NCBI GenBank assembly: GCA_964490435.1
Contig: CAZBCF010000013.1
Location: forward strand, 1 to 33,767
Direction of reading: 5' to 3'
Length of the DNA: 33,767 nucleotides
Source of the DNA: IMCC26077 sp964490435
GTDB taxonomy: Bacteria; Actinomycetota; Actinomycetes; Nanopelagicales; Nanopelagicaceae
The notes below the pieces were generated by a model that had not been told where the DNA came from, ran no database searches, and saw only the letters and a program-made list of their open reading frames with translations. Of this stretch, positions 8,089 to 15,468 are shown in pieces. Positions within the stretch are counted from its first letter, which is position 1. Each line of letters begins with the position of its first letter. The position numbers were made by a program, and so were the translations under genes.

Positions 8089-9753
8089 ATGAGCCCGATG
8101 AATCCTGAGTTCTCCTACGAAGATCTCTTGCCGCTTGGCCATGACGAGACCGAATATCGGTGCATCACGAGTGAGGGTGTGACCACGACCGAGGGCGCTG
8201 GCCGAACTTTTATCACTGTGACGCAAGAGGCGCTTCGAAAGTTAACTGAAGAAGCGGTCCACGATATCCAGCACTACCTTCGCCCAGCACATCTTCAGCA
8301 ACTACGTAACATCATCGATGATTCAGAGGCCTCACCAAATGATCGTTTCGTTGCACTTGACCTCTTAAAGAATGCGAATATCGCGGCCGGCGGAATTCTG
8401 CCGATGTGCCAAGACACCGGAACTATGTTGGTGATGGGCAAGCGTGGCCAACACGTTCTCACCGAAGGTCGAGACGAAGTAGGTATCGCACACGGTATCT
8501 ACGACGCGTACACTCGATTGAATCTCCGTTACAGCCAAATGGCACCCATCACTATGTGGGAAGAGAAAAACACTGGAACCAACCTTCCTGCGCAGATTGA
8601 GATTGCGGTTGATACCAAACATCATGATGAATACCAGTTGCTCTACATCGCAAAAGGTGGCGGAAGTGCGAATAAGAGTTTTCTCTATCAAGAGACGAGA
8701 GCAATTCTCAATCCGCAAGCGCTACTCAAATGGCTAGAAGAGAAATTAATCTCTCTCGGAACATCGGCATGTCCGCCCTATCACTTAGCCGTGGTAATAG
8801 GCGGCACAAGTGCCGAACACACATTAAAGACCGCGAAACTAGCAAGTACTCGGTACCTTGACACTCTCCCCTTGCGCGGAAGCGCATCTACAGCACACGG
8901 TTTCCGCGATATCGAGTTAGAGGCGGAAATTCTCGAACTAACTAGAAACATCGGTATCGGGGCACAATTTGGCGGGAAATATTTCTGCCATGATGTCCGG
9001 GTCATTCGGCTACCTCGACATGGCGCCTCGCTGCCCATTGCGATTGCAGTCTCATGTTCAGCCGATCGACAAGCGCTGGCGAAGATCACTCGTGAGGGCA
9101 TTTACCTCGAAAAACTTGAGCGCGATCCGGCCCGATTCCTGCCAGACACCACAGATGCACAACTCCATGATGACGTGGTTGCTGTCGACCTCAATGAGCC
9201 AATGGCCGAGATTAGGGCTCAACTCTCGAAATACCCGGTAAAAACCCGGCTTTCGCTCACGGGCACCTTGGTGGTCGCTCGCGACCTGGCCCACGCCAAG
9301 ATAAAGGAGCGGCTAGATAAGGGCGAGCCACTGCCTGAATATTTCAAGAGCTCTGCGATCTATTACGCAGGCCCGTCCAAGACTCCCGAAGGGTACGTCT
9401 CAGGATCCTTTGGTCCTACCACAGCAGGGCGCATGGATTCATATGTCGAACAATTCCAACAAGCTGGTGGTTCACTGATTATGTTGGCTAAAGGAAATCG
9501 ATCGAGCGCAGTTACCAACTCATGTAAGAAATTTGGTGGTTTTTATCTTGGTTCAATCGGTGGCCCTGCGGCGCGACTTGCTCAAGATTGCATCAAAAAA
9601 GTCGAAGTTATTGACTATGCAGACTTGGGTATGGAGGCGGTATGGAAAATCGAAGTCGAAGATTTTCCAGCGTTTATCGTTGTCGATGACAAAGGAAATG
9701 ATTTCTTCGCCGAGCGCGAGAAACTTGTGACGATAGGAAAGAAGCCCAGTTAG
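8089..9753 (+). CDS. fumA: Class I (iron-sulphur) fumarate hydratase
   Basis: Interconverts fumarate and malate in the TCA cycle with an oxygen-sensitive [4Fe-4S] cluster. 554 aa, the full fused length. Seen: an N-terminal Fumerase domain (about residues 40-330) and a C-terminal Fumerase_C domain (about 345-545). C107 (PMCQDTGT), C228 (SACPPYH) and C323 (SCSADRQ) match the spacing of the three cluster ligands of Escherichia coli FumA. GFGPTTAGRM-like residues (SFGPTTAGRMDSYV) and the KFGGFYLGSIGGPAA loop are present in the C-terminal domain. The first ATG (8089) is used here; a second at 8098 is possible. The gene is 49 bp after xseB and probably has its own promoter. Use of a class I rather than class II fumarase is a known but variable trait. 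Confidence 0.95.
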   Translation: MSPMNPEFSYEDLLPLGHDETEYRCITSEGVTTTEGAGRTFITVTQEALRKLTEEAVHDIQHYLRPAHLQQLRNIIDDSEASPNDRFVALDLLKNANIAAGGILPMCQDTGTMLVMGKRGQHVLTEGRDEVGIAHGIYDAYTRLNLRYSQMAPITMWEEKNTGTNLPAQIEIAVDTKHHDEYQLLYIAKGGGSANKSFLYQETRAILNPQALLKWLEEKLISLGTSACPPYHLAVVIGGTSAEHTLKTAKLASTRYLDTLPLRGSASTAHGFRDIELEAEILELTRNIGIGAQFGGKYFCHDVRVIRLPRHGASLPIAIAVSCSADRQALAKITREGIYLEKLERDPARFLPDTTDAQLHDDVVAVDLNEPMAEIRAQLSKYPVKTRLSLTGTLVVARDLAHAKIKERLDKGEPLPEYFKSSAIYYAGPSKTPEGYVSGSFGPTTAGRMDSYVEQFQQAGGSLIMLAKGNRSSAVTNSCKKFGGFYLGSIGGPAARLAQDCIKKVEVIDYADLGMEAVWKIEVEDFPAFIVVDDKGNDFFAEREKLVTIGKKPS

Positions 9754-9774
9754 CAAGTTAAAAAATTAGCAAGT
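9750..9774. repeat. Short direct repeat at the fumarase stop
   Basis: TTAGCAAGT occurs at 9750-9758, including the TAG stop of the fumarase gene, and again at 9766-9774, separated by an A/T run. No hairpin is visible. It may be a slippage duplication in the 62-bp convergent intergenic space. Confidence 0.5.
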
Positions 9775-9815
9775 GGAGCACCCGTAAAAATCTTTCTAGT
9801 ACTTATCGTTGATTG

Positions 9816-10439
9816 TTAGTACATTTTAGTGCGGTAGAAAGTATTCAACGCTTTACACGGAGTTCCGTAACGAACATCGATGTAGCGTAAACCCCACAAT
9901 ATTTGTGTGACTGGATTCTTGCGCCAATCACTTCCCATGTATTCGTATTTCGTCGCAGGATATGCCTGCGGAATTCCATGCGCACCGGTGCGTTTGTTAT
10001 GCGAGGTATACGTCCATTGGCTCTCTTTGATCCACAACTTATCTAGGCATGTCCACTGTTTACCGGACCAGCCGTAGTTCTCTTCTGCTAGCAACTTACC
10101 CACGAAGCGAGCGCCATTTCGGGTCTTGGCCTTCTGCACCAGGTAGGCGCTGCGTGCGACTGACGTGAGATTGAGCGCGGTGAGCTTGCCTGAGGTGAGC
10201 ACCTCGGTCGCCACAACTAGGCGCGGATCGCTCGCCGGTTCGCCCTCTGCAGGTTGGGTTGGATTGAGCACGGCAAGTGAACTCTCGCCGCTCGATGTTG
10301 GCGCGCTGTTGGCTTCGGCCGCTCTAGCCATCTCACACGCGAACGGCGCCAGGGTGAGGCTCGAGGCTACAAAGAGCGAAAGGAGCGCGCGGGCAGCCCT
10401 CGAAAGGCATTGCCCAGAACTGCTCGCCACCTTCATCAT
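9816..10439 (-). CDS. Secreted lytic-transglycosylase-like cell wall protein
   Basis: 207-aa exported protein with a lysozyme/SLT-like fold, expected to cleave peptidoglycan. Seen: a signal peptide (basic n-region, hydrophobic residues about 16-33, AxA-like site near 38-41), a low-complexity Pro/Ser/Glu linker to about residue 72, then the catalytic domain. It contains WTCLDKLWIKESQW, in which E139 is the expected catalytic acid, then GAHGIPQAYPATK, DWRKNPVTQILWGLRYI and RYGTPCKAL. These are hallmarks of the actinobacterial transglycosylase family related to Apf and Rpf-type proteins. Two cysteines (C131 and C195) could form a disulfide. Two ATGs are adjacent. AGGAGG at 10441-10446 is 1 nt from the first and 4 nt from the second, so initiation may occur at the second. 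The gene is monocistronic, convergent with fumarase. Confidence 0.85.
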   Translation of the reverse strand: MMKVASSSGQCLSRAARALLSLFVASSLTLAPFACEMARAAEANSAPTSSGESSLAVLNPTQPAEGEPASDPRLVVATEVLTSGKLTALNLTSVARSAYLVQKAKTRNGARFVGKLLAEENYGWSGKQWTCLDKLWIKESQWTYTSHNKRTGAHGIPQAYPATKYEYMGSDWRKNPVTQILWGLRYIDVRYGTPCKALNTFYRTKMY

Positions 10440-10440
10440 C

Positions 10441-10446
10441 CCTCCT
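10441..10446 (-). promoter_or_regulatory. Perfect Shine-Dalgarno of the transglycosylase gene
   Basis: AGGAGG on the minus strand sits only 1 nt from the first ATG and 4 nt from the second. It is one of the few strong ribosome sites in the window, in contrast to the many leaderless-type starts. Confidence 0.6.
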
Positions 10447-10634
10447 GCTGCTCTAACACTCGCCAGCCACCCCCGCTCCGCGACCTACTGGGCACGCCAA
10501 TAGGGTGAAGAAATGGGGTGGGGGAGGCTTCAAGAATGCCAAAGGTGGGGGTCAGATGCCTAAGCCAAACCCTCTCTTTACCCTGGGAATTTTGACCTGT
10601 GGATAACGTTTTCGCAGGTCAGAGCGGTACGAAG

Positions 10635-10655
10635 AAAAAATGTGGGATTACCCAC
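10635..10655 (-). terminator. Rho-independent terminator of the MFS transporter gene
   Basis: Reading the minus strand right after the TGA stop: GTGGG-TAAT-CCCAC (10655-10642) followed by A and a run of six T (10640-10635). It is a five-base-pair G/C-rich stem, a four-base loop and a T-run. It ends the MFS transcript before the transglycosylase gene. Confidence 0.75.
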
Positions 10656-10657
10656 CC

Positions 10658-11905
10658 TCATTTCTGCTCCGTTGGCCCCACTACCGACTCGATGGAGCGA
10701 TCCTCGGGTGGCTCCAGGCGATTCCGATAGATCCATGCAATCAGGGCTACCCCCAGGACGGTCATCGTTCCTGAGAATGCCACCGCGACCCGAGCGTTGA
10801 AATGCTCGGTGATCCAACCCAAGAGCGGAGCGCTTCCGGGTGAGAAGCCAAGCCACATAGCGAGATAGATCCCGAAAACCCGACCACGGATCTCAGGTGC
10901 GGTGCTCATCTGCATCGTCGTGTTCGACGCGACCGCTGTTGTGAGCATGCCAAACCCATAGATAGGCAGCGCCATCGCGTACAAGAGATAACTAGGCATC
11001 AACGCCGAAAGGATGATGGCACAACCGGTGAAGAGTGCGAAGGTGATAACTCGCTTTAAACCAGGTGCATGTTCTTTTTTTGTGGCAATCAAGGTGGCGG
11101 TCAGTGAACCTAAGGCAATCACGCTACCCAACAAACCGAACTCCCCTGCCTGCAATCCAAATTCTTTCGTTGCCATGATCGCGCTGAAGAGTTCTGGGTT
11201 CACCCCAAAGGTTGCAAAGAAGAAAATAATCATCATCATCGCCATCAGGTCAGGGCGCGCCCTGATATATCGAATCGCTTCTGAGAAGAGCGCGCCAGCG
11301 CGCGGCGCCTTCCGATGTAATTCATTGGTATCAATCATCAAAACTGCGACTACAACAGCGAGGAAGGAGAATGCATTGAGCAAAAACGCTGGACCAGTGT
11401 CAAAAGCCTCAATCATGAAACCAGAGAGCGCTGGCCCAATCAACCGAGCGGTGTTGAAATTAACCGAATTGAGCGCAACCGAGTTTGGCACATCTTCTTC
11501 TGGAACCAACTCCGGAACGAAAGAGTGACGAACTGGCCCATCAATCGCAGCAGTAACGCCAAGTCCGAAAGAAATAATCAAGACCTGCCAGAGTCGGACA
11601 TGGTCTGTAATCACAAGGAGGCCTAGCGCGCCAGCCCATAAGAAACCCGAGAAACTAGTAAAGGCAAGGAGTTTGGGCTTGGAAATTCGATCTGCCAGCG
11701 TGCCACCAAAGAAAGAGAAGAGAGATGGCGCGGATTGAAGTGCGACAACAACGCCCAACCAGAGCGCGTTATTCGTTAACTCTAGAACCAACCAATTCTG
11801 AGCGATCCGCTGCACCCAGGTGCCGGTATTACTGAGGGTGGTCGAGATGTAATAGATCCGAAAATTTCGATGGCGAAACGAGCGAAATGTGCCGCTATCG
11901 CTCAT
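10658..11905 (-). CDS. MFS transporter, EntS-like / MFS_3 family
   Basis: 415-aa integral membrane transporter of the major facilitator superfamily, probably a proton-coupled exporter. Seen: about 12 hydrophobic segments; motif A between helices 2 and 3 (GGTLADRISKPKLL); FRHRNFRIYYISTTLSNTGTW at the N-terminus, typical of the MFS_3 (enterobactin exporter-like) branch; an acidic loop VPELVPEEDVPNSVALNSV between helices 4 and 5 that is also characteristic of this branch. The start ATG at 11903-11905 has GCAGG a few bases upstream. A TAGTCT -10 box at 11933-11938 would give a leader of about 20 nt. It is divergent from the 63-aa membrane protein and ends at a hairpin terminator. Substrate unknown. 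Confidence 0.9.
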   Translation of the reverse strand: MSDSGTFRSFRHRNFRIYYISTTLSNTGTWVQRIAQNWLVLELTNNALWLGVVVALQSAPSLFSFFGGTLADRISKPKLLAFTSFSGFLWAGALGLLVITDHVRLWQVLIISFGLGVTAAIDGPVRHSFVPELVPEEDVPNSVALNSVNFNTARLIGPALSGFMIEAFDTGPAFLLNAFSFLAVVVAVLMIDTNELHRKAPRAGALFSEAIRYIRARPDLMAMMMIIFFFATFGVNPELFSAIMATKEFGLQAGEFGLLGSVIALGSLTATLIATKKEHAPGLKRVITFALFTGCAIILSALMPSYLLYAMALPIYGFGMLTTAVASNTTMQMSTAPEIRGRVFGIYLAMWLGFSPGSAPLLGWITEHFNARVAVAFSGTMTVLGVALIAWIYRNRLEPPEDRSIESVVGPTEQK

Positions 11906-11930
11906 TTACCTGCAACCGTTCCATCAGGAC

Positions 11931-11939
11931 CTAGACTAG
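11931..11939. promoter_or_regulatory. Bidirectional -10 palindrome between MFS and small membrane protein genes
   Basis: CTAGACTAG carries TAGACT on the plus strand (11932-11937), exactly 6 nt before the ATG at 11944 (leaderless geometry). It also carries TAGTCT on the minus strand (11933-11938), 27 nt before the MFS start, which has a GCAGG ribosome site. The two -10 hexamers overlap by five bases, so only one polymerase could be bound at a time. Confidence 0.6.
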
Positions 11940-11943
11940 AACT

Positions 11944-12135
11944 ATGCGTTCGCTAAAGGAAATATCTGACCGACAAATAATTCGAATTGCCCTGATTCTT
12001 TGGGGGCTTATTGCACTTGGTTCGCTCATTTCAAACAATGAGAAATTAGCGATGAGCGCCGTGATTGCTCTGTTGCTTGGATTTTATGGATTACGACTAA
12101 TGCGAAAACGCAGCGCAAGCGAGAAAGCCGACTAG
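11944..12135 (+). CDS. 63-aa small membrane protein, unknown function
   Basis: Unrecognised short protein. Seen: a basic amphipathic start (MRSLKEISDRQIIR), two hydrophobic helices at about residues 13-29 and 34-51 joined by a short polar loop, and a strongly basic tail (LRLMRKRSASEKAD), suggesting a hairpin with both ends in the cytoplasm. It is supported as a real gene by a TAGACT box 6 nt before its ATG, by codon use like its neighbours, and by neatly filling the space up to the csp gene, with an 18-bp convergent gap. No function is proposed. Confidence 0.65.
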   Translation: MRSLKEISDRQIIRIALILWGLIALGSLISNNEKLAMSAVIALLLGFYGLRLMRKRSASEKAD

Positions 12136-12153
12136 ACCGAGCGAAAAAAGAAA

Positions 12154-12537
12154 TTAACCCTCGATTTGGTCAGCGATGCCGCGCAAGACTTTCCCGAGTC
12201 GCTCTGCATCATTGGGTGAGGGATGTCGACCATGCCGTAACCCGTTACCTACCCGATCAAGAATCTTGATGGCATCTTCAATGATCGCCGCAAGATCATC
12301 TGGATTGATCCGGGCGCCCGCAGCTAATGATGGAGGTGCTTCGACGATGGTCACGGACAACGCCTGTGGGCCGCGTCGCCCATCGGCAACGCCAAATTCG
12401 AGCTTGGTTCCAGGTTTGACTGTGGTAACGCCAGAGGGAAGTGATGCTGCTGGGAGGAAGACATCTTCACCTTCGTCCGAAGAAATGAAACCAAAGCCCT
12501 TTTCAAGGCTGAACCATTTAACGCGTCCAGTTGGCAT
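12154..12537 (-). CDS. Cold-shock-domain protein with helical C-terminal extension
   Basis: 127-aa nucleic-acid-binding protein. Seen: residues 1-67 are a cold-shock domain (GRVKWFSLEKGFGFISSD, with RNP1 as KGFGFI). RNP2 is VFLPAA where CspA-type proteins have VFVH, so the usual aromatic/histidine RNA contacts are altered. An acidic helical extension follows (about 75-127) and includes INPDDLAAIIEDAIKILDRV. Long Csp proteins of this kind are known in actinobacteria and lie next to DUF3027, as here. The ATG at 12535-12537 has a strong ribosome site (GGAGGGTG, 4 nt upstream). It is downstream of the DUF3027 gene on the same strand, with a 103-bp gap that may hold its own promoter. Confidence 0.88.
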   Translation of the reverse strand: MPTGRVKWFSLEKGFGFISSDEGEDVFLPAASLPSGVTTVKPGTKLEFGVADGRRGPQALSVTIVEAPPSLAAGARINPDDLAAIIEDAIKILDRVGNGLRHGRHPSPNDAERLGKVLRGIADQIEG

Positions 12538-12640
12538 TGGTCACCCTCCTTCTCAAACCTTTACTTATGCGCCCTAATAGCCCTAAGAAATTGCTAACCC
12601 CTATTTTATCGCCTTTTGGCGCCGGCTCGCGCTCGCGGAT

Positions 12641-13342
12641 TTAGCCGAGGACTAGGGCCTCGGAGTGGGCACCGCATCCATAATTGACAGCAACTACGCG
12701 TCCATCTGCTGGAGCGACCCCGTTTGCGCATACGCCGAATGCGCTGCGCAGTGAACCTGCAATGGGTAGGAAGAATGCACATGATGCGCATGCCTTTGGT
12801 GCACTCTTCGCAAATTCAGAATCAGGGCCGTACTCGCCATTGATCCACCGATCACTTGCCAAGTCGCGACCAATGGGTGAGAGCACTCGCACGCGTCCCA
12901 AACCGAGCTCCCATAGCTGTGCTGGATCCAACTCTTCATCAGTTGGCAGCGCGGCATACCCAGGCACTAGTCGCTCATCGTCGGCTGCAGTCGGCACCAA
13001 AGTTCCTGGGGTGAGATCCTCAGGGCGAATACGTTCGGTGTAAGGGATCCACTTCGGTGGCAGTAGCGCATCAGGGCCAGGAAGTAAGACCACATCGCAG
13101 ACCGTTGGGTCGCTCTGATCGTCGACGCGAGCAAGCGTCACCGCCCAGCGCCAATCTGGATAGCCAGTTAATGTCGTAGCGAAATAGTGCGTCTCATATT
13201 CACGCGATTCATTATCAACACCAAGATGCTCGCCCACTTGTTCGCCATCAAATCGGAGGTTACCAATCGAACTTGCTGCCTCAAGCAAAGCGGCTTCGCG
13301 GGCAATCTCTGCCTCGCGAAGCCCTTCACTCTTACTGTTCAT
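12641..13342 (-). CDS. DUF3027 family protein with putative zinc site
   Basis: 233-aa actinobacterial protein of unknown function, soluble by sequence. Seen: a conserved central region (ETHYFATTLTGYPDWRWAVTLARV, then LLPGPDALLPPKWIPYTERIRPEDL) and a C-terminal cysteine cluster C185-x2-C188, C205 and C223 with H226 (GCGAHSE), which could bind zinc. The start ATG at 13340-13342 is 6 nt after TAGGAT with no ribosome site, so it is probably leaderless. It is followed on the same strand by the cold-shock gene, an association seen in other actinobacteria. Role in RNA metabolism is only a guess from that neighbour. Confidence 0.85.
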   Translation of the reverse strand: MNSKSEGLREAEIAREAALLEAASSIGNLRFDGEQVGEHLGVDNESREYETHYFATTLTGYPDWRWAVTLARVDDQSDPTVCDVVLLPGPDALLPPKWIPYTERIRPEDLTPGTLVPTAADDERLVPGYAALPTDEELDPAQLWELGLGRVRVLSPIGRDLASDRWINGEYGPDSEFAKSAPKACASCAFFLPIAGSLRSAFGVCANGVAPADGRVVAVNYGCGAHSEALVLG

Positions 13343-13348
13343 ACTCGC

Positions 13349-13354
13349 ATCCTA
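13349..13354 (-). promoter_or_regulatory. Leaderless -10 box of the DUF3027 gene
   Basis: TAGGAT on the minus strand followed by 6 nt and ATG. It lies in the 43-bp space between this gene and the groEL stop. Confidence 0.65.
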
Positions 13355-13385
13355 CAATCGAGCGAGAAGCGAGTGTGACGATTAA

Positions 13386-15008
13386 TTAGAAGTCCATATC
13401 TCCGCCGCCAGGAGCTGCTGGAGCTGCGCTCTTTGGCTCTGGTTTCTCGGCGATGACTGCTTCAGTTGTGAGGAATAGCGCTGCGATAGAGGCAGCGTTT
13501 TGTAGCGCAGAGCGCGTGACCTTTGCTGGATCGATGATTCCGGCTTTGATCATGTCGACATACTCGCCACTTGCAGCGTTGAGTCCGAAACCCGCCTCGA
13601 GGTGGCGAACTTTCTCGACGACAACGCCGCCCTCTAGACCTGCATTGATTGCAATTTGCTTGAGCGGAGCCTCGACTGCAAGTTCTACGATCTTCGCGCC
13701 CGTTGCCTCGTCGCCCTCTAACTTCAACTTTGCGAACGCATGCTTTGCTGCTTGAAGTAGCGCAACGCCGCCGCCGGCGACGATTCCCTCTTCTACTGCA
13801 GCTTTGGCATTTCGGACAGCATCTTCGATGCGGTGCTTACGCTCTTTGAGTTCAACCTCAGTTGCGGCGCCTGCCTTGATAACAGCAACGCCACCAGCAA
13901 GTTTGGCAAGACGCTCTTGGAGTTTCTCTCGATCGTAATCTGAATCGCTCTTCTCGATTTCAGCGCGGATCTGATTGACGCGTCCCTTGATCTGCTCGCC
14001 ATCGCCAGCGCCTTCGACGATAGTCGTCTCGTCTTTGGTGATAACCACCTTGCGAGCACGGCCAAGAAGATCGATTGTCGTCGCATCAAGCTTTAGACCA
14101 ACTTCCTCGGAGATTACTTGTGCACCAGTGAGGATTGCGATGTCTTGGAGCATCGCCTTACGACGATCACCAAATCCTGGCGCCTTCACCGCAGCAGAGC
14201 GGAAGGTGCCGCGAATTTTGTTGACGACAAGAGTCGCCAGCGCTTCGCCTTCGATATCTTCAGCAATGATTGCAAGCGGCTTACCCGATTGCATGACCTT
14301 CTCAAGAATTGGCAATAAGTCTTTGATATTTGCGATCTTGGAGTTCGCAATAAGAATGTAAGGATCTTCGAGGACCGCTTCCATCCGATCAGTATCAGTG
14401 ACCATGTATGGCGAGATATATCCTTTATCAAATCGCATACCCTCGGTGAGTTCTAACTCAAGACCAAAAGTGTTGCTCTCTTCGACGGTGATAACACCCT
14501 CTTTGCCGACCTTATCCATTGCTTCAGCAATCTTTTCGCCGATAGTTGCATCAGCAGCAGAAATTGAAGCAGTAGCAGCAATCTGCTCTTTCGTCTCAAC
14601 ATCCTTGGCCATCTTGCCTAGCTCTTCTGCAACAGCAGCGACAGCCTTTTCGATTCCGCGCTTGAGCGCCATTGGATTAGAACCGGCAGCGACGTTGCGA
14701 AGACCTTCGCGAACGAGCGCCTGCGCAAGAACAGTTGCGGTCGTGGTGCCATCTCCTGCGACATCGTCAGTCTTCTTGGCAACTTCCTTGACGAGCTCTG
14801 CGCCGATCTTCTCGTAAGGATCATCGAGTTCGATCTCTTTGGCGATTGACACACCATCGTTGGTGATCGTGGGAGCGCCCCACTTCTTCTCGAGAACGAC
14901 ATTGCGACCGCGAGGCCCAAGGGTCACCTTGACCGCATCGGCGAGCGCATTCATGCCACGCTCAAGGCCACGTCGCGCCTCTTCGTTAAAAGCAATCATC
15001 TTTGCCAC
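13386..15008 (-). CDS. groEL: Chaperonin GroEL (60-kDa)
   Basis: ATP-dependent double-ring chaperonin, 540 aa. Seen: AKMIAFNEEARRGLERG at the start, ATP-site motifs LGPRGRNVVLEKKWGAP and GDGTTTATVLAQ, intact apical-domain substrate-binding region, VAGGGVALLQA near residue 410, and a short Gly-rich GGGDMDF tail in place of the usual repeated GGM. The start is GTG at 15006-15008 with AAGGAG 7 nt upstream. No groES precedes it, so this is the stand-alone groEL usual in actinobacteria, with a second groES-groEL likely elsewhere. A CIRCE operator and a good promoter lie upstream, so heat-shock control by HrcA is expected. Confidence 0.98.
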   Translation of the reverse strand: MAKMIAFNEEARRGLERGMNALADAVKVTLGPRGRNVVLEKKWGAPTITNDGVSIAKEIELDDPYEKIGAELVKEVAKKTDDVAGDGTTTATVLAQALVREGLRNVAAGSNPMALKRGIEKAVAAVAEELGKMAKDVETKEQIAATASISAADATIGEKIAEAMDKVGKEGVITVEESNTFGLELELTEGMRFDKGYISPYMVTDTDRMEAVLEDPYILIANSKIANIKDLLPILEKVMQSGKPLAIIAEDIEGEALATLVVNKIRGTFRSAAVKAPGFGDRRKAMLQDIAILTGAQVISEEVGLKLDATTIDLLGRARKVVITKDETTIVEGAGDGEQIKGRVNQIRAEIEKSDSDYDREKLQERLAKLAGGVAVIKAGAATEVELKERKHRIEDAVRNAKAAVEEGIVAGGGVALLQAAKHAFAKLKLEGDEATGAKIVELAVEAPLKQIAINAGLEGGVVVEKVRHLEAGFGLNAASGEYVDMIKAGIIDPAKVTRSALQNAASIAALFLTTEAVIAEKPEPKSAAPAAPGGGDMDF

Positions 15009-15069
15009 GGTAAGTCTCCTTCTAGATAGTTACGTGGGTGCTGCTCCCCTAGCAGGGAGAACAGCGGGC

Positions 15070-15096
15070 TTATCACTCTCGACCCGAGAGTGCTAA
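15070..15096. promoter_or_regulatory. CIRCE operator (HrcA binding site)
   Basis: TTATCACTC-N9-GAGTGCTAA is the canonical CIRCE inverted repeat with one mismatch (T for G in the left arm). It lies 62 bp before the groEL GTG and covers the predicted transcription start, so HrcA binding would block groEL initiation. Confidence 0.93.
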
Positions 15097-15101
15097 CGCA
15101 T

Positions 15102-15131
15102 AATCTACGGCAGGAGCCACGGCTCTATCAA
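15102..15131 (-). promoter_or_regulatory. groEL promoter (-35 TTGATA, -10 TAGATT)
   Basis: On the minus strand, TTGATA (15126-15131) and TAGATT (15102-15107) are separated by 18 nt. Initiation is predicted about 7 nt downstream, inside the CIRCE element. Confidence 0.75.
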
Positions 15132-15163
15132 ACGGAGCGGGAGGGGCCTTGTAGAGAGCGCCT

Positions 15164-15436
15164 CTAAATAGCACCGGTGCGCGCATCACGAAGGCGGCGC
15201 AGGCGGCGAACCAAGGTTGGATAGGCAATCTCCGCCTCGGGGCGATCGAGTAGGGCATTGAGGGCCTGGTAATACCGGGGTGAACTCATCGAAAAAAGTT
15301 CGCGAATGGCGCTCTCTTTAGAACCTGGATGGCGCCACCATTGTCGCTCGAACTCAAGGATCGCCAGGTCTTGGGCGGTGAGCGGCGAGTGAGCGGCTCC
15401 GCTTGAGGCGCTAAAAGGCAATACCGGCTCTCCCAT
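15164..15436 (-). CDS. DUF3263 family protein
   Basis: 90-aa actinobacterial protein of unknown function. Seen: the family core LTAQDLAILEFERQWWRHPGSK, then AIRELFSMSSPRYYQALNALLDRPEA and a basic end LVRRLRRLRDAR. The helix-rich core looks like a small helix-turn-helix, and DNA binding is possible but unproven. Two in-frame ATGs exist. The upstream one (15443-15445) overlaps a TACGAT -10 box, so the one at 15434-15436, 7 nt after the box, is chosen as a leaderless start. It lies just downstream of the NmrA/DUF2867 gene on the same strand and upstream of groEL. Confidence 0.87.
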   Translation of the reverse strand: MGEPVLPFSASSGAAHSPLTAQDLAILEFERQWWRHPGSKESAIRELFSMSSPRYYQALNALLDRPEAEIAYPTLVRRLRRLRDARTGAI

Positions 15437-15443
15437 GGCTCCC

Positions 15444-15449
15444 ATCGTA
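15444..15449 (-). promoter_or_regulatory. Leaderless -10 box of the DUF3263 gene
   Basis: TACGAT on the minus strand, 7 nt before the ATG at 15436. The alternative upstream ATG uses bases of the box itself and could not be on such a transcript. Confidence 0.6.
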
Positions 15450-15468
15450 GGGGGAAATTACATGGTTG

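Larger units (their letters stand above)
10440..10657. other. Longest gene-free stretch (218 bp)
   Basis: The stretch holds the ribosome site of the transglycosylase gene and the terminator of the MFS gene. In between is a plus-strand G-rich segment (10513-10553, with several runs of three to five G). I see no conserved riboswitch core, RNA gene or convincing small coding sequence. Confidence 0.6.

Noticed and set aside
9754..9815. A bidirectional terminator between fumarase and the transglycosylase gene
   Set aside because: The only inverted pairing (GTACT...AGTAC) has 5 bp with a 14-nt loop and no T-run on either side, so support is too weak.
10440..10657. A c-di-AMP (ydaO-type) riboswitch before the secreted transglycosylase gene, as found before some actinobacterial cell-wall hydrolases
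   Set aside because: The conserved core strings of that class are not visible; only a terminator, G-rich tract and ribosome site are supported.
12605..12625. Terminator hairpin CGCC-TTTT-GGCG downstream of DUF3027
   Set aside because: Four-base-pair stem without a T-run in either direction.
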